DNA of 64,000 nt from contig NZ_CM001484.1 of NCBI RefSeq assembly GCF_000243395.2, positions 1,036,089 through 1,100,088 on the forward strand, read 5' to 3'. Position numbers and translations under genes: made by a program. A model generated the notes under the pieces. That model was not told where the DNA came from. It did no database searches and saw only the letters and a program-made list of their open reading frames with translations. This document shows, in pieces, positions 8,361 through 17,829 of the stretch (positions are counted from its first letter, which is position 1; each line of letters begins with the position of its first letter). Source of the stretch: Saccharomonospora glauca K62. Its GTDB lineage: Bacteria > Actinomycetota > Actinomycetes > Mycobacteriales > Pseudonocardiaceae.

Positions 8361-10748
8361 ATGGCCGAACCGGGTCTCGTGGAGGTGGCGAACCGTCTGA
8401 TCGACGTACGCGGGACCACCGCGGCGGAGGTGCGGGCCATGCTGGTCGAGCTATACGACTTCTGGCTCCGCCGTGCCGCCGGGGAGTCCGGTGTGGACGG
8501 CGAATCGGTCGGGGTCGCGCTGGCGGCGGTCGGTGGCCTGGGCCGCCGCGAGTTGGTGCCGTTCGCCGACCTCGACCTGGTACTGCTCCACGACGGACGT
8601 CCGGAGGCGGACCGGATCGCCGAGGCCGTGTGGTACCCGCTGTGGGACTCCGGGATCCCGATCGATCACGTGGTGCGTACTCCGGACCAGGCGCTGGAGG
8701 TCGCGGCCGAGGACGTGCGCACCGCGATCGGCTTGCTCGACCTCCGTCCGCTCGCGGGGGACGAATCGCTCGTCGCGCGCGTGCGGACGGAGGCACGGGA
8801 GCAGTGGCGGCGGCTGGCTCGGCGCGTCGTACCCGAGTTGCTCGCGGCGACGCGGGCCCGGTGGGAACGCAGCGGGGAGATCGCGCAGTCCGCGCGCCCG
8901 GACGTCAAGTACGGCCGGGGTGGACTGCGGGATCTGGCCGTGTTGGACGCGCTCGCGGTGGCGCAGCTCACCGATCGGCCGAACCGGGAGGTGAACTCGG
9001 CCCGCGAACTCCTCCTGGACGTCCGTACCGAACTACGCAGGCTGCTGCGCCGCGCGCGGGATGTGCTCGAACCGCCCGAGGCGACGGCCGTCGCCACGCG
9101 GCTGGGGTTCGACGACCGGTTCGCGCTCGCGCGGGCGTTGTCGGGTGGGACACGGGCCGTCGCGTACGCGCTCGACGTCGCGTTCCGTGCCGCGAAGCAG
9201 CCACCGAGCATCCGGCGCCGCCCCACGCGGGTGCCTCTCGACGACGGTGTGGTGCTGCACGGCTCCGAGGTCGCCCTCGCCCGGCGGGCTCACCCGACCC
9301 GCGACCCCTTCCTGGTGTTGCGGGTGGCCGCCGCTTCGGCGGTCACGGGAGCCCCCATCGCGCAGGGCACCCTCGCGGTGCTGGCCGCGTCGGCGCCCGA
9401 ACCGCGTCCGCCGTGGCCCGACGGTGCTCGTGACACGTTGCTGCGCCTGCTCGGCGCCGGTGAGGGAGTCGTAGCGGCGGTCGAGGCACTCGACCGCGCG
9501 GGGCTGTGGGGCAGGTTGTTCCCGGAGTGGGGCGCGGTGCGGGACCTGGCGCCGAGGGAGCCCCTGCACTCGTGGACGGTCGACGCCCATCTCCTGCGCA
9601 CGTGTGTGGAGGCTGCCCGGCTCAGCACCTCGGTCTCCCGGCCCGATCTGCTCCTGCTCGCCGCCTTCCTGCACGACATCGGCAAGGGACGCGACACCGA
9701 CCACTCCGAGTTGGGGGCGCGGCTCGCCGAACGGGTCGCCGAGAGGCTCGGCGTGACCGGGCGGGACGGGACGGTGCTGGTGGGCGCCGTACGACACCAC
9801 CTGTTGCTGATCCACACCGCTCTCCGGCGCGACATCACCGAGCGCGCGACCGTCGAGCGCGTCGCCACCACTCTCGGGGGCGACGCGGTGCTGCTGGAGG
9901 TGCTGCGCGCGTTGACCGAGGCCGACGCGCGGGCCACCGGTCCGGGAGTCTGGACGCCGTGGCGGGCTCGGCTCGTGGACGAGCTGGTGTCTCGTTGCCG
10001 GGCCCTCATGCGGGGTGAGGAGCCCACCCTGCCCCCTCGGGAACTCACGGGAGCGCAGCGGGAACTCGCGGTCGAGGCGATTCGTACGACCACCGGCCGC
10101 ACGCGGGTCGATCCCGGCTCCGGCGACGGCCCCGAGCTGCCGCTCACCGTCGAGTTCGCCGCGCCTTCCGGCCGGGCGCTCTTCGCGCCCGCGATGGGAG
10201 TGTTGGCGGCGAACTCGCTGCGAGTGCTGTCGGCGGTGGTGCGGGGGCACCTCGGGGCCACGGTGGGGGTGTTCACCGTCACGCCCGTCTTCGGTGATCC
10301 TCCCGAGCCGGCGCTGTTGCGGGACCAGTTCGCCCGCGCCGTGACTCGTAGCCTTCACCTCGGCGCCCGGCTCGCCGAAAAGGAACGGGCCTACGCCTCG
10401 CGGACCCGAGTCGTGCCGCAGGTCGATCCCGTGGTCCTGTGGTTCGACGACGAGGTCTCGGGTCGCGAGGTCGTCATGGAACTGCGCGCGGTGAGCAGGA
10501 TCGGCCTGCTGTACCGGGTCGCGTGCGTGCTGGAGTCGAGGGATGTGCGGGTGCGCTGGGCGCGGATCGCCGAACTCGGCGCGGGGGTCGTCGCCTCCTT
10601 CGCGGTGGCGCCCGGTCGCGGAACGCCGGACACCGCATGGCGGACGGAGGTCACCGAGGCCGTGCTGAACGCCGCGGGCCCCACGCCCGTCGGGGCTGTC
10701 GGTAGCCCCCGCCCCCCGCGAGGCGGGGAACCGGATCGGATTGCGTAG
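8361..10748 (+). CDS. glnD: [Protein-PII] nucleotidyltransferase/deadenylylase
   Basis: The protein has 795 residues from ATG 8361; the frame is open further upstream but that part is antisense-like read-through of glnB. The nucleotidyltransferase core is at residues 58-74 (GGLGRRELVPFADLDLV). An HD hydrolase domain with LHDIGKG lies near residue 435, and two ACT domains fill the last 200 residues, where glutamine is sensed. The enzyme modifies and de-modifies Tyr51 of PII. Experiments in other actinomycetes show adenylylation, so the usual name 'uridylyltransferase' may mislead. It is the last gene of the amt operon. Confidence 0.93.
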   Translation: MAEPGLVEVANRLIDVRGTTAAEVRAMLVELYDFWLRRAAGESGVDGESVGVALAAVGGLGRRELVPFADLDLVLLHDGRPEADRIAEAVWYPLWDSGIPIDHVVRTPDQALEVAAEDVRTAIGLLDLRPLAGDESLVARVRTEAREQWRRLARRVVPELLAATRARWERSGEIAQSARPDVKYGRGGLRDLAVLDALAVAQLTDRPNREVNSARELLLDVRTELRRLLRRARDVLEPPEATAVATRLGFDDRFALARALSGGTRAVAYALDVAFRAAKQPPSIRRRPTRVPLDDGVVLHGSEVALARRAHPTRDPFLVLRVAAASAVTGAPIAQGTLAVLAASAPEPRPPWPDGARDTLLRLLGAGEGVVAAVEALDRAGLWGRLFPEWGAVRDLAPREPLHSWTVDAHLLRTCVEAARLSTSVSRPDLLLLAAFLHDIGKGRDTDHSELGARLAERVAERLGVTGRDGTVLVGAVRHHLLLIHTALRRDITERATVERVATTLGGDAVLLEVLRALTEADARATGPGVWTPWRARLVDELVSRCRALMRGEEPTLPPRELTGAQRELAVEAIRTTTGRTRVDPGSGDGPELPLTVEFAAPSGRALFAPAMGVLAANSLRVLSAVVRGHLGATVGVFTVTPVFGDPPEPALLRDQFARAVTRSLHLGARLAEKERAYASRTRVVPQVDPVVLWFDDEVSGREVVMELRAVSRIGLLYRVACVLESRDVRVRWARIAELGAGVVASFAVAPGRGTPDTAWRTEVTEAVLNAAGPTPVGAVGSPRPPRGGEPDRIA

Positions 10749-11074
10749 GACTACTCACCGATTACTCGGTGTCTTCACGCTGCCTCCACCGGGACGAACC
10801 GGGCAAGCTGTGAGGCAACTCGGTGAGGTGCCGAAGGCCGATCCGGGCGTTCGCCAGTTCTGGGGGTCTGGCGAACGCCATGACGCAGCCGGACCCGGCG
10901 AGTGCCTCGCCGAGGGAAGCCCGCCCGGGACGGAGAGGGACGCACAGGGGGGAGCGTCCGCCCGGGCGGGCCGAGAAGTCGAGGTGCCGGAGTCGTCTAC
11001 CCTTGGAAGTCGCGGTCGGGCCCTGGGCACGTGGCCCGGACCGGACAACCACGACCTGCTGGAGCGTGCACCTC
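10749..11074 (+). other. Intergenic gap between glnD and ffh
   Basis: No gene is seen in this 326-bp gap. It holds a small CACCGA/TCGGTG stem with loop TTAC (10756-10771), directly after glnD, and the much stronger hairpin at 10846-10879. An SRP RNA was looked for and not found. The promoter of ffh should lie in the 195 bp after the strong hairpin. Confidence 0.5.
10846..10879 (+). terminator. Strong hairpin with a 12-bp perfect stem
   Basis: GGCGTTCGCCAG at 10846-10857 pairs perfectly with CTGGCGAACGCC at 10868-10879 around a ten-base loop. It lies about 100 bp after glnD. There is no U-tract behind it, so it may be a tail-less terminator, a processed RNA structure or a long operator. Confidence 0.5.
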
Positions 11075-12607
11075 GTGTTCGACACACTCTCCGATCGGCT
11101 CACGTCGGTCCTGCAGAACCTGCGCGGAAAGGGCAAGCTCTCCGACGCCGACATCGACGCGACCGCGCGGGAGATCCGCATCGCGTTGCTGGAGGCGGAC
11201 GTCGCGCTACCCGTGGTCCGGGAGTTCATCAAGCAGGTCAAGGACAGGGCTAAGGGCGCGGAGGTCTCGCAGGCGCTGAACCCGGCCCAACAGGTCATCA
11301 AGATCGTCAACGAGGAACTCATCGGCATCCTCGGCGGCGAGACCCGCAGGCTCAACCTCGCCAAGAACCCGCCCTCGGTGATCATGCTGGCGGGTCTTCA
11401 GGGTTCCGGTAAGACGACCCTGGCGGGCAAGCTCGCGCTGTGGTTGAAGAAGCAGGGGCACACCCCGCTGCTCGTGGCCTGTGACCTGCAGCGGCCGAAC
11501 GCCGTGACCCAGCTCCAGGTCGTCGGTGAGCGCGCGGGTGTCACCACGTTCGCGCCCGAGCCCGGCAACGGGGTGGGCGACCCGGTGGACGTCGCGCGGC
11601 GGTCGATCGAGGAGGCCCGCCGGGCCCAGCACGACGTGGTCATCGTCGACACGGCCGGTCGGCTCGGTGTCGACGAGGAGCTCATGCGGCAGGCCGCCGA
11701 CATCCGGGACGCCGTGACACCCGACGAGACGCTGTTCGTCGTCGACGCCATGATCGGTCAGGACGCGGTGACCACGGCGGAGGCGTTCCGTGACGGCGTC
11801 GGCTTCTCCGGCGTGGTGCTCACCAAGCTGGACGGCGACGCCCGCGGTGGTGCGGCGCTGTCGGTGCGGCACGTCACCGGCAAACCGATCCTGTTCGCCT
11901 CCAACGGCGAGAAACTCGAGGACTTCGACGTCTTCCACCCCGACCGGATGGCCAGCCGCATCCTCGGGATGGGCGACGTGCTCACCCTGATCGAGCAGGC
12001 CGAGCAGGCGTTCGACCAGGAGAAGGCGGAGCGGGCCGCGGCCAAGCTGGGCACCGGCGAGCTCACGCTGGAGGACTTCCTGGAGCAGATGCAGGCCGTG
12101 CGGCGCATGGGCCCGATCGGCAACCTGCTCGGCATGCTGCCCGGCGCGGGGCAGATGAAGGAGCAGCTCGCGCAGGTCGATGACTCCCATCTCGACCGTC
12201 TTCAGGCGATCATCCGGGGCATGACGCCCGCCGAGCGGGCCAACCCCAAGATCATCAACGCCTCGCGCAGGCAGCGTATCGCCAAGGGGTCGGGCGTCAC
12301 GGTGCGCGAGGTCAACGACCTGGTGAACCGCTTCTTCGAAGCACGCAAGATGATGCAGCAGATGGCGGGCCGGTTCGGCTTCGGCCTCGGCGGCAGCGCG
12401 ACGAAGAAGCGCAAGGGCAAGAAGGGCAAGAAGGGCAAGAACAAGGGGCCCACACCGCCCAAGATGAAGGGCGGCTTCCCCGGTGGCCTGCCCGGTGGGT
12501 TCCCGCAGGGCGGCGGTATGCCCGACCTGTCCCAGCTCGGTGGCGGGCTGAACGAGCTGCCGCCGGGGTTCGACCCGTCGAAGCTGAAGCTGCCGAAGAA
12601 GAAGTAG
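11075..12607 (+). CDS. ffh: Signal recognition particle protein Ffh
   Basis: The SRP54-type GTPase has 510 residues and starts at GTG 11075 (FDTLSDRLTSVLQ). The N domain is followed by the G domain with GLQGSGKTTLAGKL near residue 106, DTAGR near 192, and TKLDGDARGG near 250. The M domain is about residues 300-440. The C-terminal 80 residues are a tail of Lys/Gly runs and then Gly/Pro/Met, more basic and longer than in E. coli. Ffh binds SRP RNA and ribosomes and delivers nascent membrane proteins to FtsY. The ORF is open upstream to 10823, but that part covers the intergenic hairpin and is not conserved-looking. The next gene starts three bases after the stop. Confidence 0.95.
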   Translation: MFDTLSDRLTSVLQNLRGKGKLSDADIDATAREIRIALLEADVALPVVREFIKQVKDRAKGAEVSQALNPAQQVIKIVNEELIGILGGETRRLNLAKNPPSVIMLAGLQGSGKTTLAGKLALWLKKQGHTPLLVACDLQRPNAVTQLQVVGERAGVTTFAPEPGNGVGDPVDVARRSIEEARRAQHDVVIVDTAGRLGVDEELMRQAADIRDAVTPDETLFVVDAMIGQDAVTTAEAFRDGVGFSGVVLTKLDGDARGGAALSVRHVTGKPILFASNGEKLEDFDVFHPDRMASRILGMGDVLTLIEQAEQAFDQEKAERAAAKLGTGELTLEDFLEQMQAVRRMGPIGNLLGMLPGAGQMKEQLAQVDDSHLDRLQAIIRGMTPAERANPKIINASRRQRIAKGSGVTVREVNDLVNRFFEARKMMQQMAGRFGFGLGGSATKKRKGKKGKKGKNKGPTPPKMKGGFPGGLPGGFPQGGGMPDLSQLGGGLNELPPGFDPSKLKLPKKK

Positions 12608-12610
12608 GCC

Positions 12611-13681
12611 GTGGCCGTGTACCACATTCGCGGGGTCGTGCTCCCCGACGGCGAGGAGCGCGACGTCTGGATCAAGGACGGGCGGATCACCTTCGAGCCG
12701 GTCGAGGAGGCCCGCACGCTCGACGGCGCCTTCGTGGTCCCCGGTCTGGTGGACGCGCACTGTCACCCCGGAATCGGGGAGAACGGTCCCACCACGCTGG
12801 AGGAGGCGTGTGCGCAGGCGATCCGGGATCGTGACGCGGGCACGCTGCTGATCAGGGACTGCGGCCTGCCGATCGACGCGCGCCCGCTCCAGAGCCGGGC
12901 CGACCTGCCCCGCATCATCCGCAGCGGACGTCACCTCGCCCTGCCGAAGCGCTACCTCCGTGGCTACGCGATCGAACTCTCCCACCCCGACGAACTGCCC
13001 GCCGCCGTGGCGGCCCAGGCCGAGGACGGCGACGGCTGGGTCAAGCTCGTCGGTGACTGGATCGACCGGTCGGTGGGCGATCTCGCGCCGTTGTGGCCCG
13101 ACGACGTGCTCGCCGAGGCCGTGCGGGTCGCTCACGAGGCTGGGGCGCGGGTGACGGCGCACGTCTTCGGGGAGGCCGCCCTGCCGGGGCTGATCGCCGC
13201 GGGCATCGACTGCCTCGAACACGGCACGGGCCTGTCCTCCGACCAGCTCGCCGAGCTCGCCCGCAAGGGCATCGCCCTCGTACCGACCCTCATCAACATC
13301 GACAACTTCCCCGCCATCGCCGACAGCGCGGTGCGCTACCCCACCTACGCCGCCCACATGCGGGCGCTCCACGCGGGGGTCACCGACATGGTGGGTGCCG
13401 CCGTCGACGCCGGCGTGGCGATCTACGCCGGTTCCGACGCGGGCGGCATGGTGGAGCACGGCAGGCTCGTCGACGAGATCGAGGCCCTCCACAAGGCCGG
13501 GCTGTCGAAGGAACGAGCGCTGGCCTCGGCGTCGTGGGCGGCGAGGGACTGGCTCGGTGTCGAGGGCATCGTCGAAGGCGCCTCCGCCGACCTGCTCGTG
13601 TTCGACTCGGACCCGCGAGAGGACCTGGCGGTACTACGCCGTCCGCGCCACATCGTCCTCCGGGGGGTTTTGATCAACTGA
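12611..13681 (+). CDS. Amidohydrolase family protein
   Basis: The protein has 356 residues. A small N-terminal beta domain precedes the TIM-barrel metal site: DAHCHPG (HxH, about residues 50-56), Lys in WVKLVGDW near 138, HVFGEA near 183 and CLEHGTG near 204. The last metal Asp is in YAGSDAGG near 278. This order matches the imidazolonepropionase/prolidase-like amidohydrolases with a binuclear zinc site. The substrate is unknown. M. tuberculosis has a homologue in the same place (Rv2915c, next to ffh). It begins at GTG 12611 only three bases after ffh, which suggests one transcript. The frame ends 68 bp before the first CPBP protease gene. Confidence 0.88.
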   Translation: MAVYHIRGVVLPDGEERDVWIKDGRITFEPVEEARTLDGAFVVPGLVDAHCHPGIGENGPTTLEEACAQAIRDRDAGTLLIRDCGLPIDARPLQSRADLPRIIRSGRHLALPKRYLRGYAIELSHPDELPAAVAAQAEDGDGWVKLVGDWIDRSVGDLAPLWPDDVLAEAVRVAHEAGARVTAHVFGEAALPGLIAAGIDCLEHGTGLSSDQLAELARKGIALVPTLINIDNFPAIADSAVRYPTYAAHMRALHAGVTDMVGAAVDAGVAIYAGSDAGGMVEHGRLVDEIEALHKAGLSKERALASASWAARDWLGVEGIVEGASADLLVFDSDPREDLAVLRRPRHIVLRGVLIN

Positions 13682-13749
13682 CGCCCTCGGCCGTTCCGCC
13701 GTAGTGTTTTGACCACACAGTGATCGGCGTCCGCGGTCCGGGAGGTGCA

Positions 13750-14469
13750 GTGGAGGACGAGGGGGCGACGTCGGCCCGTGACGGGCTGGTGCTGGGAGCA
13801 CATTGGGCGCTGGTCGCCTTCATCGTCTCCCTCGGCGCTTACTACGTGCTGTCACTTCTGCTGTCCGGACTCGCCTTCCACGGGCGGATCGGGCTGTCCG
13901 ACCTCGGTCCGCTCGTCCTGCTGGCCTTCCTCCCCAACCTCTTCTTGGGCCTGGGGCCGGTCCTCGCTTCGCGCCGCTGGGGCAGGGGAGTGCGGATCGA
14001 CTTCGGGCTGCGGCCCACCGGTCGGGACGTGCGCGTCGGGTTGGCCTGCGGAGGGTTCTCGCTGCTCGCGGCCTACGTGCTGAACCTGGTGCTGCTCCAG
14101 GTCTACGGGGGCGACTACCTGTCCGACTCCACCACGGAGGTGCTGCGGAGCATGACGTCCAGCTTCGGCTGGCTCGTGTTCGCGGCGCTCGTCGTGGTGG
14201 TGGCCGCGCCCCTGACCGAGGAGCTGTTGTTCCGAGGAGCCCTGTGGAGCGGTCTGGCGCACCATCGGGTGTCGCCCTGGGTGATCCTCGTGTTGACGGC
14301 GCTGATCTTCGCGCAGGTGCACGGGGAGCCGGAACGCACGTTGGCCCTGCTGGGGCAAGGCATCGCCATCGGTACGGCGAGGCTCCTCACCGGAAGGGTG
14401 AGCGCGAGCATCATCGCGCACGCCACCAACAACCTTCCGCCCGCGTTGCTGCTGTTCGGCGGCTCGTGA
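13750..14469 (+). CDS. CPBP family intramembrane metalloprotease, copy 1
   Basis: This membrane protein of about 239 residues has six to eight hydrophobic segments. It carries the CPBP (CAAX-protease/bacteriocin-processing) motifs: EELLFRG as the Glu-Glu-x3-Arg site, FAQVHGE as the F-x3-H site, and HATNN near the C-terminus. These residues form the metal site of an intramembrane glutamate protease. I chose GTG 13750 because GGAGG lies at 13741-13745; an upstream GTG at 13720 is also possible. A second, diverged member follows 56 bp downstream. Family roles include prenyl-protein processing and bacteriocin immunity; nothing nearby identifies the substrate. Confidence 0.85.
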   Translation: MEDEGATSARDGLVLGAHWALVAFIVSLGAYYVLSLLLSGLAFHGRIGLSDLGPLVLLAFLPNLFLGLGPVLASRRWGRGVRIDFGLRPTGRDVRVGLACGGFSLLAAYVLNLVLLQVYGGDYLSDSTTEVLRSMTSSFGWLVFAALVVVVAAPLTEELLFRGALWSGLAHHRVSPWVILVLTALIFAQVHGEPERTLALLGQGIAIGTARLLTGRVSASIIAHATNNLPPALLLFGGS

Positions 14470-14525
14470 TCCATCTTCGACCCAGTAGGCTCGAAGAAAA
14501 GATCATGAAAAACGGAGGGGATCGG

Positions 14526-15323
14526 GTGAGGTCATCGGACTCGCAGGACCCCGCGGGCGAGGAGGTCGGTGCCGACGCGCCCGAACCGAGCGGGCGCCCC
14601 GCGTTCCACCGGCCCACCCATCGCTGGGGTTTCGGGGCGTTCCTGTTCGTGGAGGCCGTGCTGCTGGCGACGGCGGCGTTCGTCGGCGTCTTCCTCGGCG
14701 GCGGAACCCCGGAGTCCGTTCCCGTGCGTGACGTGCTCATCGGCACGATGACCCCCACGATGCTCGCCGCGCTGTCCGCCCTGGTTATCACCAAGGTGCG
14801 GGGCAACGGTCCGTTGGCCGACCTGTGTCTCGCGTGGCGCTGGGACGACGTGAAGGTCGGTCTCAAGTTCGGCGCCCTCGGCCTGGTGTGCACGGTGGTG
14901 GGCGTGCTGGTCTGGACCCGATTGGTGGGGGAGGACAACGCCACATCGGCCATCGGCGCGCTGATCGAGGACAAACCGATGTCGGTGTCGGCGGCCGTGG
15001 CCATGTTCGTCTATCTGTGGCTGCTCGGCCCGGTCTGCGAGGAGATCATCTACCGCGGGCTGCTGTGGGGCGCGGCCGAACGACTGGGCTGGGGCTCGGA
15101 GCGGTGGGGGCGGTTCGCGGCGTTCGTGTTGTCGACGGCCGTGTTCGCCGTGAGCCACCTCGAACCGCTGCGTACGTCGCTTCTGATCGTCATCGCCATC
15201 CCCATCGGGCTGGCCAGGCTGGTCACCGGGCGGCTGCTCGGCAGCATCGTCGCCCACCAGATGAACAACTTCCTCCCCGCACTGGCGATACTGCTGACCT
15301 CACTCGGCGTGGTCACGTCCTGA
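14526..15323 (+). CDS. CPBP family intramembrane metalloprotease, copy 2
   Basis: The protein has about 265 residues and eight predicted hydrophobic segments after a 35-residue charged N-terminus. The catalytic motifs are EEIIYRG, FAVSHLE and HQMNN, in the same order as in copy 1. Start choice: GTG 14526 has GGAGGGG at 14514-14520; ATG 14505 is the alternative. Apart from the motifs, the two copies are strongly diverged, so this is an old duplication or independent recruitment. Both genes lie between the ffh-amidohydrolase pair and the rpsP operon, where most relatives have no such genes (my recollection of synteny, not checked). Confidence 0.83.
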   Translation: MRSSDSQDPAGEEVGADAPEPSGRPAFHRPTHRWGFGAFLFVEAVLLATAAFVGVFLGGGTPESVPVRDVLIGTMTPTMLAALSALVITKVRGNGPLADLCLAWRWDDVKVGLKFGALGLVCTVVGVLVWTRLVGEDNATSAIGALIEDKPMSVSAAVAMFVYLWLLGPVCEEIIYRGLLWGAAERLGWGSERWGRFAAFVLSTAVFAVSHLEPLRTSLLIVIAIPIGLARLVTGRLLGSIVAHQMNNFLPALAILLTSLGVVTS

Positions 15324-15471
15324 AGGGGCGCTTCGGGGGCGGATCGCGTGGCGGGACGTGCCCGAGGAGGTGCCGTCGGGCGAGCTCCGGGGCGGCCCGT
15401 GGTCGGTGCCCCGCCCCGTGGCCGGGGTGCTCACGCTCCCCGGCACCAACCGAGTTCGCCCGTTCTGGCAA

Positions 15472-15477
15472 AATGGG
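15472..15477 (+). promoter_or_regulatory. Possible -10 region of the rpsP operon
   Basis: An A-rich hexamer (AAAATG within TGGCAAAATG, about 15468-15477) stands out in the otherwise GC-rich 286-bp gap before rpsP. No clear -35 box was found at a proper distance, so this is a weak call. Confidence 0.2.
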
Positions 15478-15609
15478 GGCTTGCCCGCTCCGGTTCGGGC
15501 CCTCTCACCGTGCCGGGGCGACCACCTACTTGCGGGCACCTGGATCCGGCTCCCCACTCGGATCGTGTCCCGACCCGAGTACGAGAAGACGACAGGAGTA
15601 CCCACACCC

Positions 15610-16083
15610 GTGGCTGTCAAGATCAAGCTGCAGCGCCTCGGCAAGATTCGCGCGCCCTACTACCGCATTGTGGTCGCGGACGCCCGCACCCGTCGTGACG
15701 GCAGGGCCATCGAGACCATCGGGAAGTACCACCCGAAGCAGGAGCCGAGCTTCATCGAGGTGGACTCCGAGCGGGCTCAGTACTGGCTGAAGGTCGGCGC
15801 TCAGCCCACGGAGCCCGTGCAGCGCATCCTCGAGATCACCGGCGACTGGCAGAAGTTCAAGGGTCTGCCCGGCGCCGAGGGCAAGCTCCGTAAGCCCGAG
15901 CCGAAGCCCTCGAAGGAGGAGCTGTTCAACGCCGCGCTCGCCGCTGCCAACGAGGAGCCCAGCGTCGAGGCCACCACGCCGAAGAAGAAGGGCGGCAAGA
16001 AGGCCGACAAGGCCGAGGGGTCCGAGGCCGGCGACTCGGCTGAGAAGAAGGACTCGGCTGAGAAGAAGGCTGACGAGGCGTGA
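15610..16083 (+). CDS. rpsP: 30S ribosomal protein S16
   Basis: The product has 157 residues from GTG 15610, with AGGAG at 15594-15598. Residues 1-80 are the conserved S16 domain ([20 protein letters not shown], then [13 protein letters not shown]). The remaining 75 residues form an actinomycete-type extension that becomes highly charged with Lys/Glu/Ala repeats, including a tandem [12 protein letters not shown] unit. E. coli S16 has 82 residues, so the protein is nearly twice that length. S16 helps assemble the 30S subunit. The gene leads a tight run rpsP-khpA-rimM-trmD, the conserved bacterial ribosome/tRNA modification operon. Confidence 0.96.
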   Translation: MAVKIKLQRLGKIRAPYYRIVVADARTRRDGRAIETIGKYHPKQEPSFIEVDSERAQYWLKVGAQPTEPVQRILEITGDWQKFKGLPGAEGKLRKPEPKPSKEELFNAALAAANEEPSVEATTPKKKGGKKADKAEGSEAGDSAEKKDSAEKKADEA

Positions 16084-16319
16084 GCTTTCTCGCCGATTCG
16101 CTCGAACACCTGGTGCGCGGCATCGTCGATCACCCCGACGACGTCCAGGTCGAGCTGATCACCACCCGTCGAGGTAGGACGTTGGAGGTCCACGTGCACC
16201 CCGACGACCTCGGCAAGGTGATCGGCCGCGGAGGCCGTACGGCCACCGCGCTGCGCACCGTGATGGGATCCGTCGGTGGTCGTGGCGTCCGCGTGGACGT
16301 CATCGACACCGACCGCTGA
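16080..16319 (+). CDS. khpA: KH-domain RNA-binding protein KhpA
   Basis: This small protein of 79 residues consists of one type II KH domain with the GxxG loop in [13 protein letters not shown] (about residues 44-56). KhpA proteins bind RNA, often with KhpB/EloR, and influence cell division and elongation in several Gram-positive bacteria. The GTG start overlaps the rpsP stop by four bases, so translation is coupled. Its position between rpsP and rimM is conserved in actinomycetes (Rv2908c in M. tuberculosis). Confidence 0.93.
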   Translation: MSFLADSLEHLVRGIVDHPDDVQVELITTRRGRTLEVHVHPDDLGKVIGRGGRTATALRTVMGSVGGRGVRVDVIDTDR

Positions 16320-16338
16320 CCGCGCAGAGGCAGCGAGC

Positions 16339-16863
16339 GTGCAGGTCGTAGTGGGTCGGGTGGTCAAACCGCACGGCATTCGCGGTGAACTCGCCGTCGA
16401 CGTGCGCACCGACTCGCCCGAGGAACGTTTCGTACCGGGTGCGGTTCTGACCGCCCGAGCCCGGAACGGCGCCACCCGCACGCTCACCGTGGCAGCCGTC
16501 CGCCCCCACGGCGGGCGGCTGCTCGTGCGGTTCGACGAGGTGCCCGATCGCACGGCGGCGGAGGAGGCCAGGGGCCTCACCCTGTTGGTCGACGCCGATG
16601 ACCTGCCGCCGATTGACGATCCGGACGAGTTCTACGACCACGAGCTGGAAGGCCTGCGCGCCGAGCTGGTCGACGGCACCGTCGTCGGCACGGTTCGCGA
16701 GGTGGTGCATTCCCCCGGCGGGGAGCTGCTCGCCGTCGACGTCGAGACCTCCGGGACTCGGCGGGAGGTCCTCGTGCCGTTCGTGGCCGCGATCGTGCCG
16801 CATGTGGACGTCGCCGAGGGTCGGATCGTGCTCGATCCGCCCGAGGGCCTGCTCGACGGGTGA
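16339..16863 (+). CDS. rimM: Ribosome maturation factor RimM
   Basis: The 174-residue protein starts at GTG 16339 with [15 protein letters not shown], the N-terminal signature of RimM. The C-terminal PRC-barrel begins near [10 protein letters not shown] (about residue 95) and ends with [20 protein letters not shown] split over short blocks. RimM binds S19 and helps 30S head maturation. It is encoded 19 bp after khpA and 36 bp before trmD. Confidence 0.95.
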   Translation: MQVVVGRVVKPHGIRGELAVDVRTDSPEERFVPGAVLTARARNGATRTLTVAAVRPHGGRLLVRFDEVPDRTAAEEARGLTLLVDADDLPPIDDPDEFYDHELEGLRAELVDGTVVGTVREVVHSPGGELLAVDVETSGTRREVLVPFVAAIVPHVDVAEGRIVLDPPEGLLDG

Positions 16864-16899
16864 GTCCGCCGTTCACGCGACGAGGATGAGAAGGAACAC

Positions 16900-17679
16900 G
16901 TGAGCGAGCCGAACTCCGAGCGACAGCCACTCCGCATCGACGTCATCACGATCTTCCCGGAATACCTCGAACCGCTGCGGGCCGCGTTGCTCGGCAGGGC
17001 CATCGAACGAGGTCTTCTGGAAGTCGGCGTGCACGACCTGCGTGACTGGACGCACGACGTGCACCGTGCCGTCGATGACGCCCCCTACGGGGGCGGTCCC
17101 GGCATGGTGATGAAACCGCAGGTGTGGGGTGAGGCGCTGGACGACGTGTGTGGCGAACACACGCGTCTCGTGGTGCCCACCCCGGCCGGACGGCCGTTCA
17201 CCCAGGAGACGGCGCGGGAGTACGCGACCGAACGACACCTCGTGTTCGCGTGCGGGCGGTACGAGGGCATCGACCAGCGGGTGATGGTCGACGCCGCCCG
17301 ACGCATGCCGGTGGACGAGGTGTCCATCGGGGATTTCGTGCTCGTCGGGGGAGAGGTCGCCGTGCTCGCCATGGTCGAGGCGGTGGCCCGACTGCTGCCG
17401 GGAGTGCTCGGCAACCCGGTGTCGGCCGAACAGGACTCCTTCTCCGACGGGCTCCTGGAGGGCCCCAGCTACACCCGACCGGAGGTGTGGCGCGGTCTCA
17501 CGGTGCCGTCCGTGCTTCGTTCGGGCAACCATGCGCTGATCGACCGGTGGCGCCGTGACGAGTCGTTGGCGAGGACTTTCCATCGCCGACCCGACCTGCT
17601 CGAACGTCTTCCGGAAGGTAGCCTGGACGAGCGGGATCGCGAGGTGCTCGACCGGCTTCGCCAGGAGGCCGGTGACTGA
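16900..17679 (+). CDS. trmD: tRNA (guanine-37-N1)-methyltransferase
   Basis: The protein has 259 residues and is full length. It has the opening [14 protein letters not shown], then [14 protein letters not shown] (about residues 62-75), and the trefoil-knot SAM site RYEGIDQRV and [11 protein letters not shown] (about 125-155). The C-terminal helical domain contains [11 protein letters not shown]. TrmD methylates N1 of G37 in tRNAs and prevents +1 frameshifting. It starts at GTG 16900, preceded by a GGATGAGAAGGA stretch that provides the ribosome binding site. It is fourth in the rpsP operon, and rplS follows 150 bp later. Confidence 0.96.
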   Translation: MSEPNSERQPLRIDVITIFPEYLEPLRAALLGRAIERGLLEVGVHDLRDWTHDVHRAVDDAPYGGGPGMVMKPQVWGEALDDVCGEHTRLVVPTPAGRPFTQETAREYATERHLVFACGRYEGIDQRVMVDAARRMPVDEVSIGDFVLVGGEVAVLAMVEAVARLLPGVLGNPVSAEQDSFSDGLLEGPSYTRPEVWRGLTVPSVLRSGNHALIDRWRRDESLARTFHRRPDLLERLPEGSLDERDREVLDRLRQEAGD

Positions 17680-17829
17680 CGCCCGCGCACGTCTGCAATA
17701 CTTGCGAGGTTGGCGCGACCGGTTCACGCGCCGAAGCTCCTGGGCCGCCTGCCGTCGGTGATACCGGCTGACTGGCGCGCGCCCGGACAAGTGAAGCCAC
17801 ATGCCACACAAGGACGAGGACGGACACCG

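Noticed and set aside
10749-11074. Possible SRP RNA gene (ffs) ahead of ffh
   Set aside because: Neither the GGAA tetraloop helix nor the usual conserved core was found. The hairpin at 10846 has a ten-base loop.
11207-13492. 761-residue reverse frame across ffh and the amidohydrolase gene
   Set aside because: Antisense shadow of two conserved genes; no recognisable domain and typical antisense composition of a high-GC codon bias.
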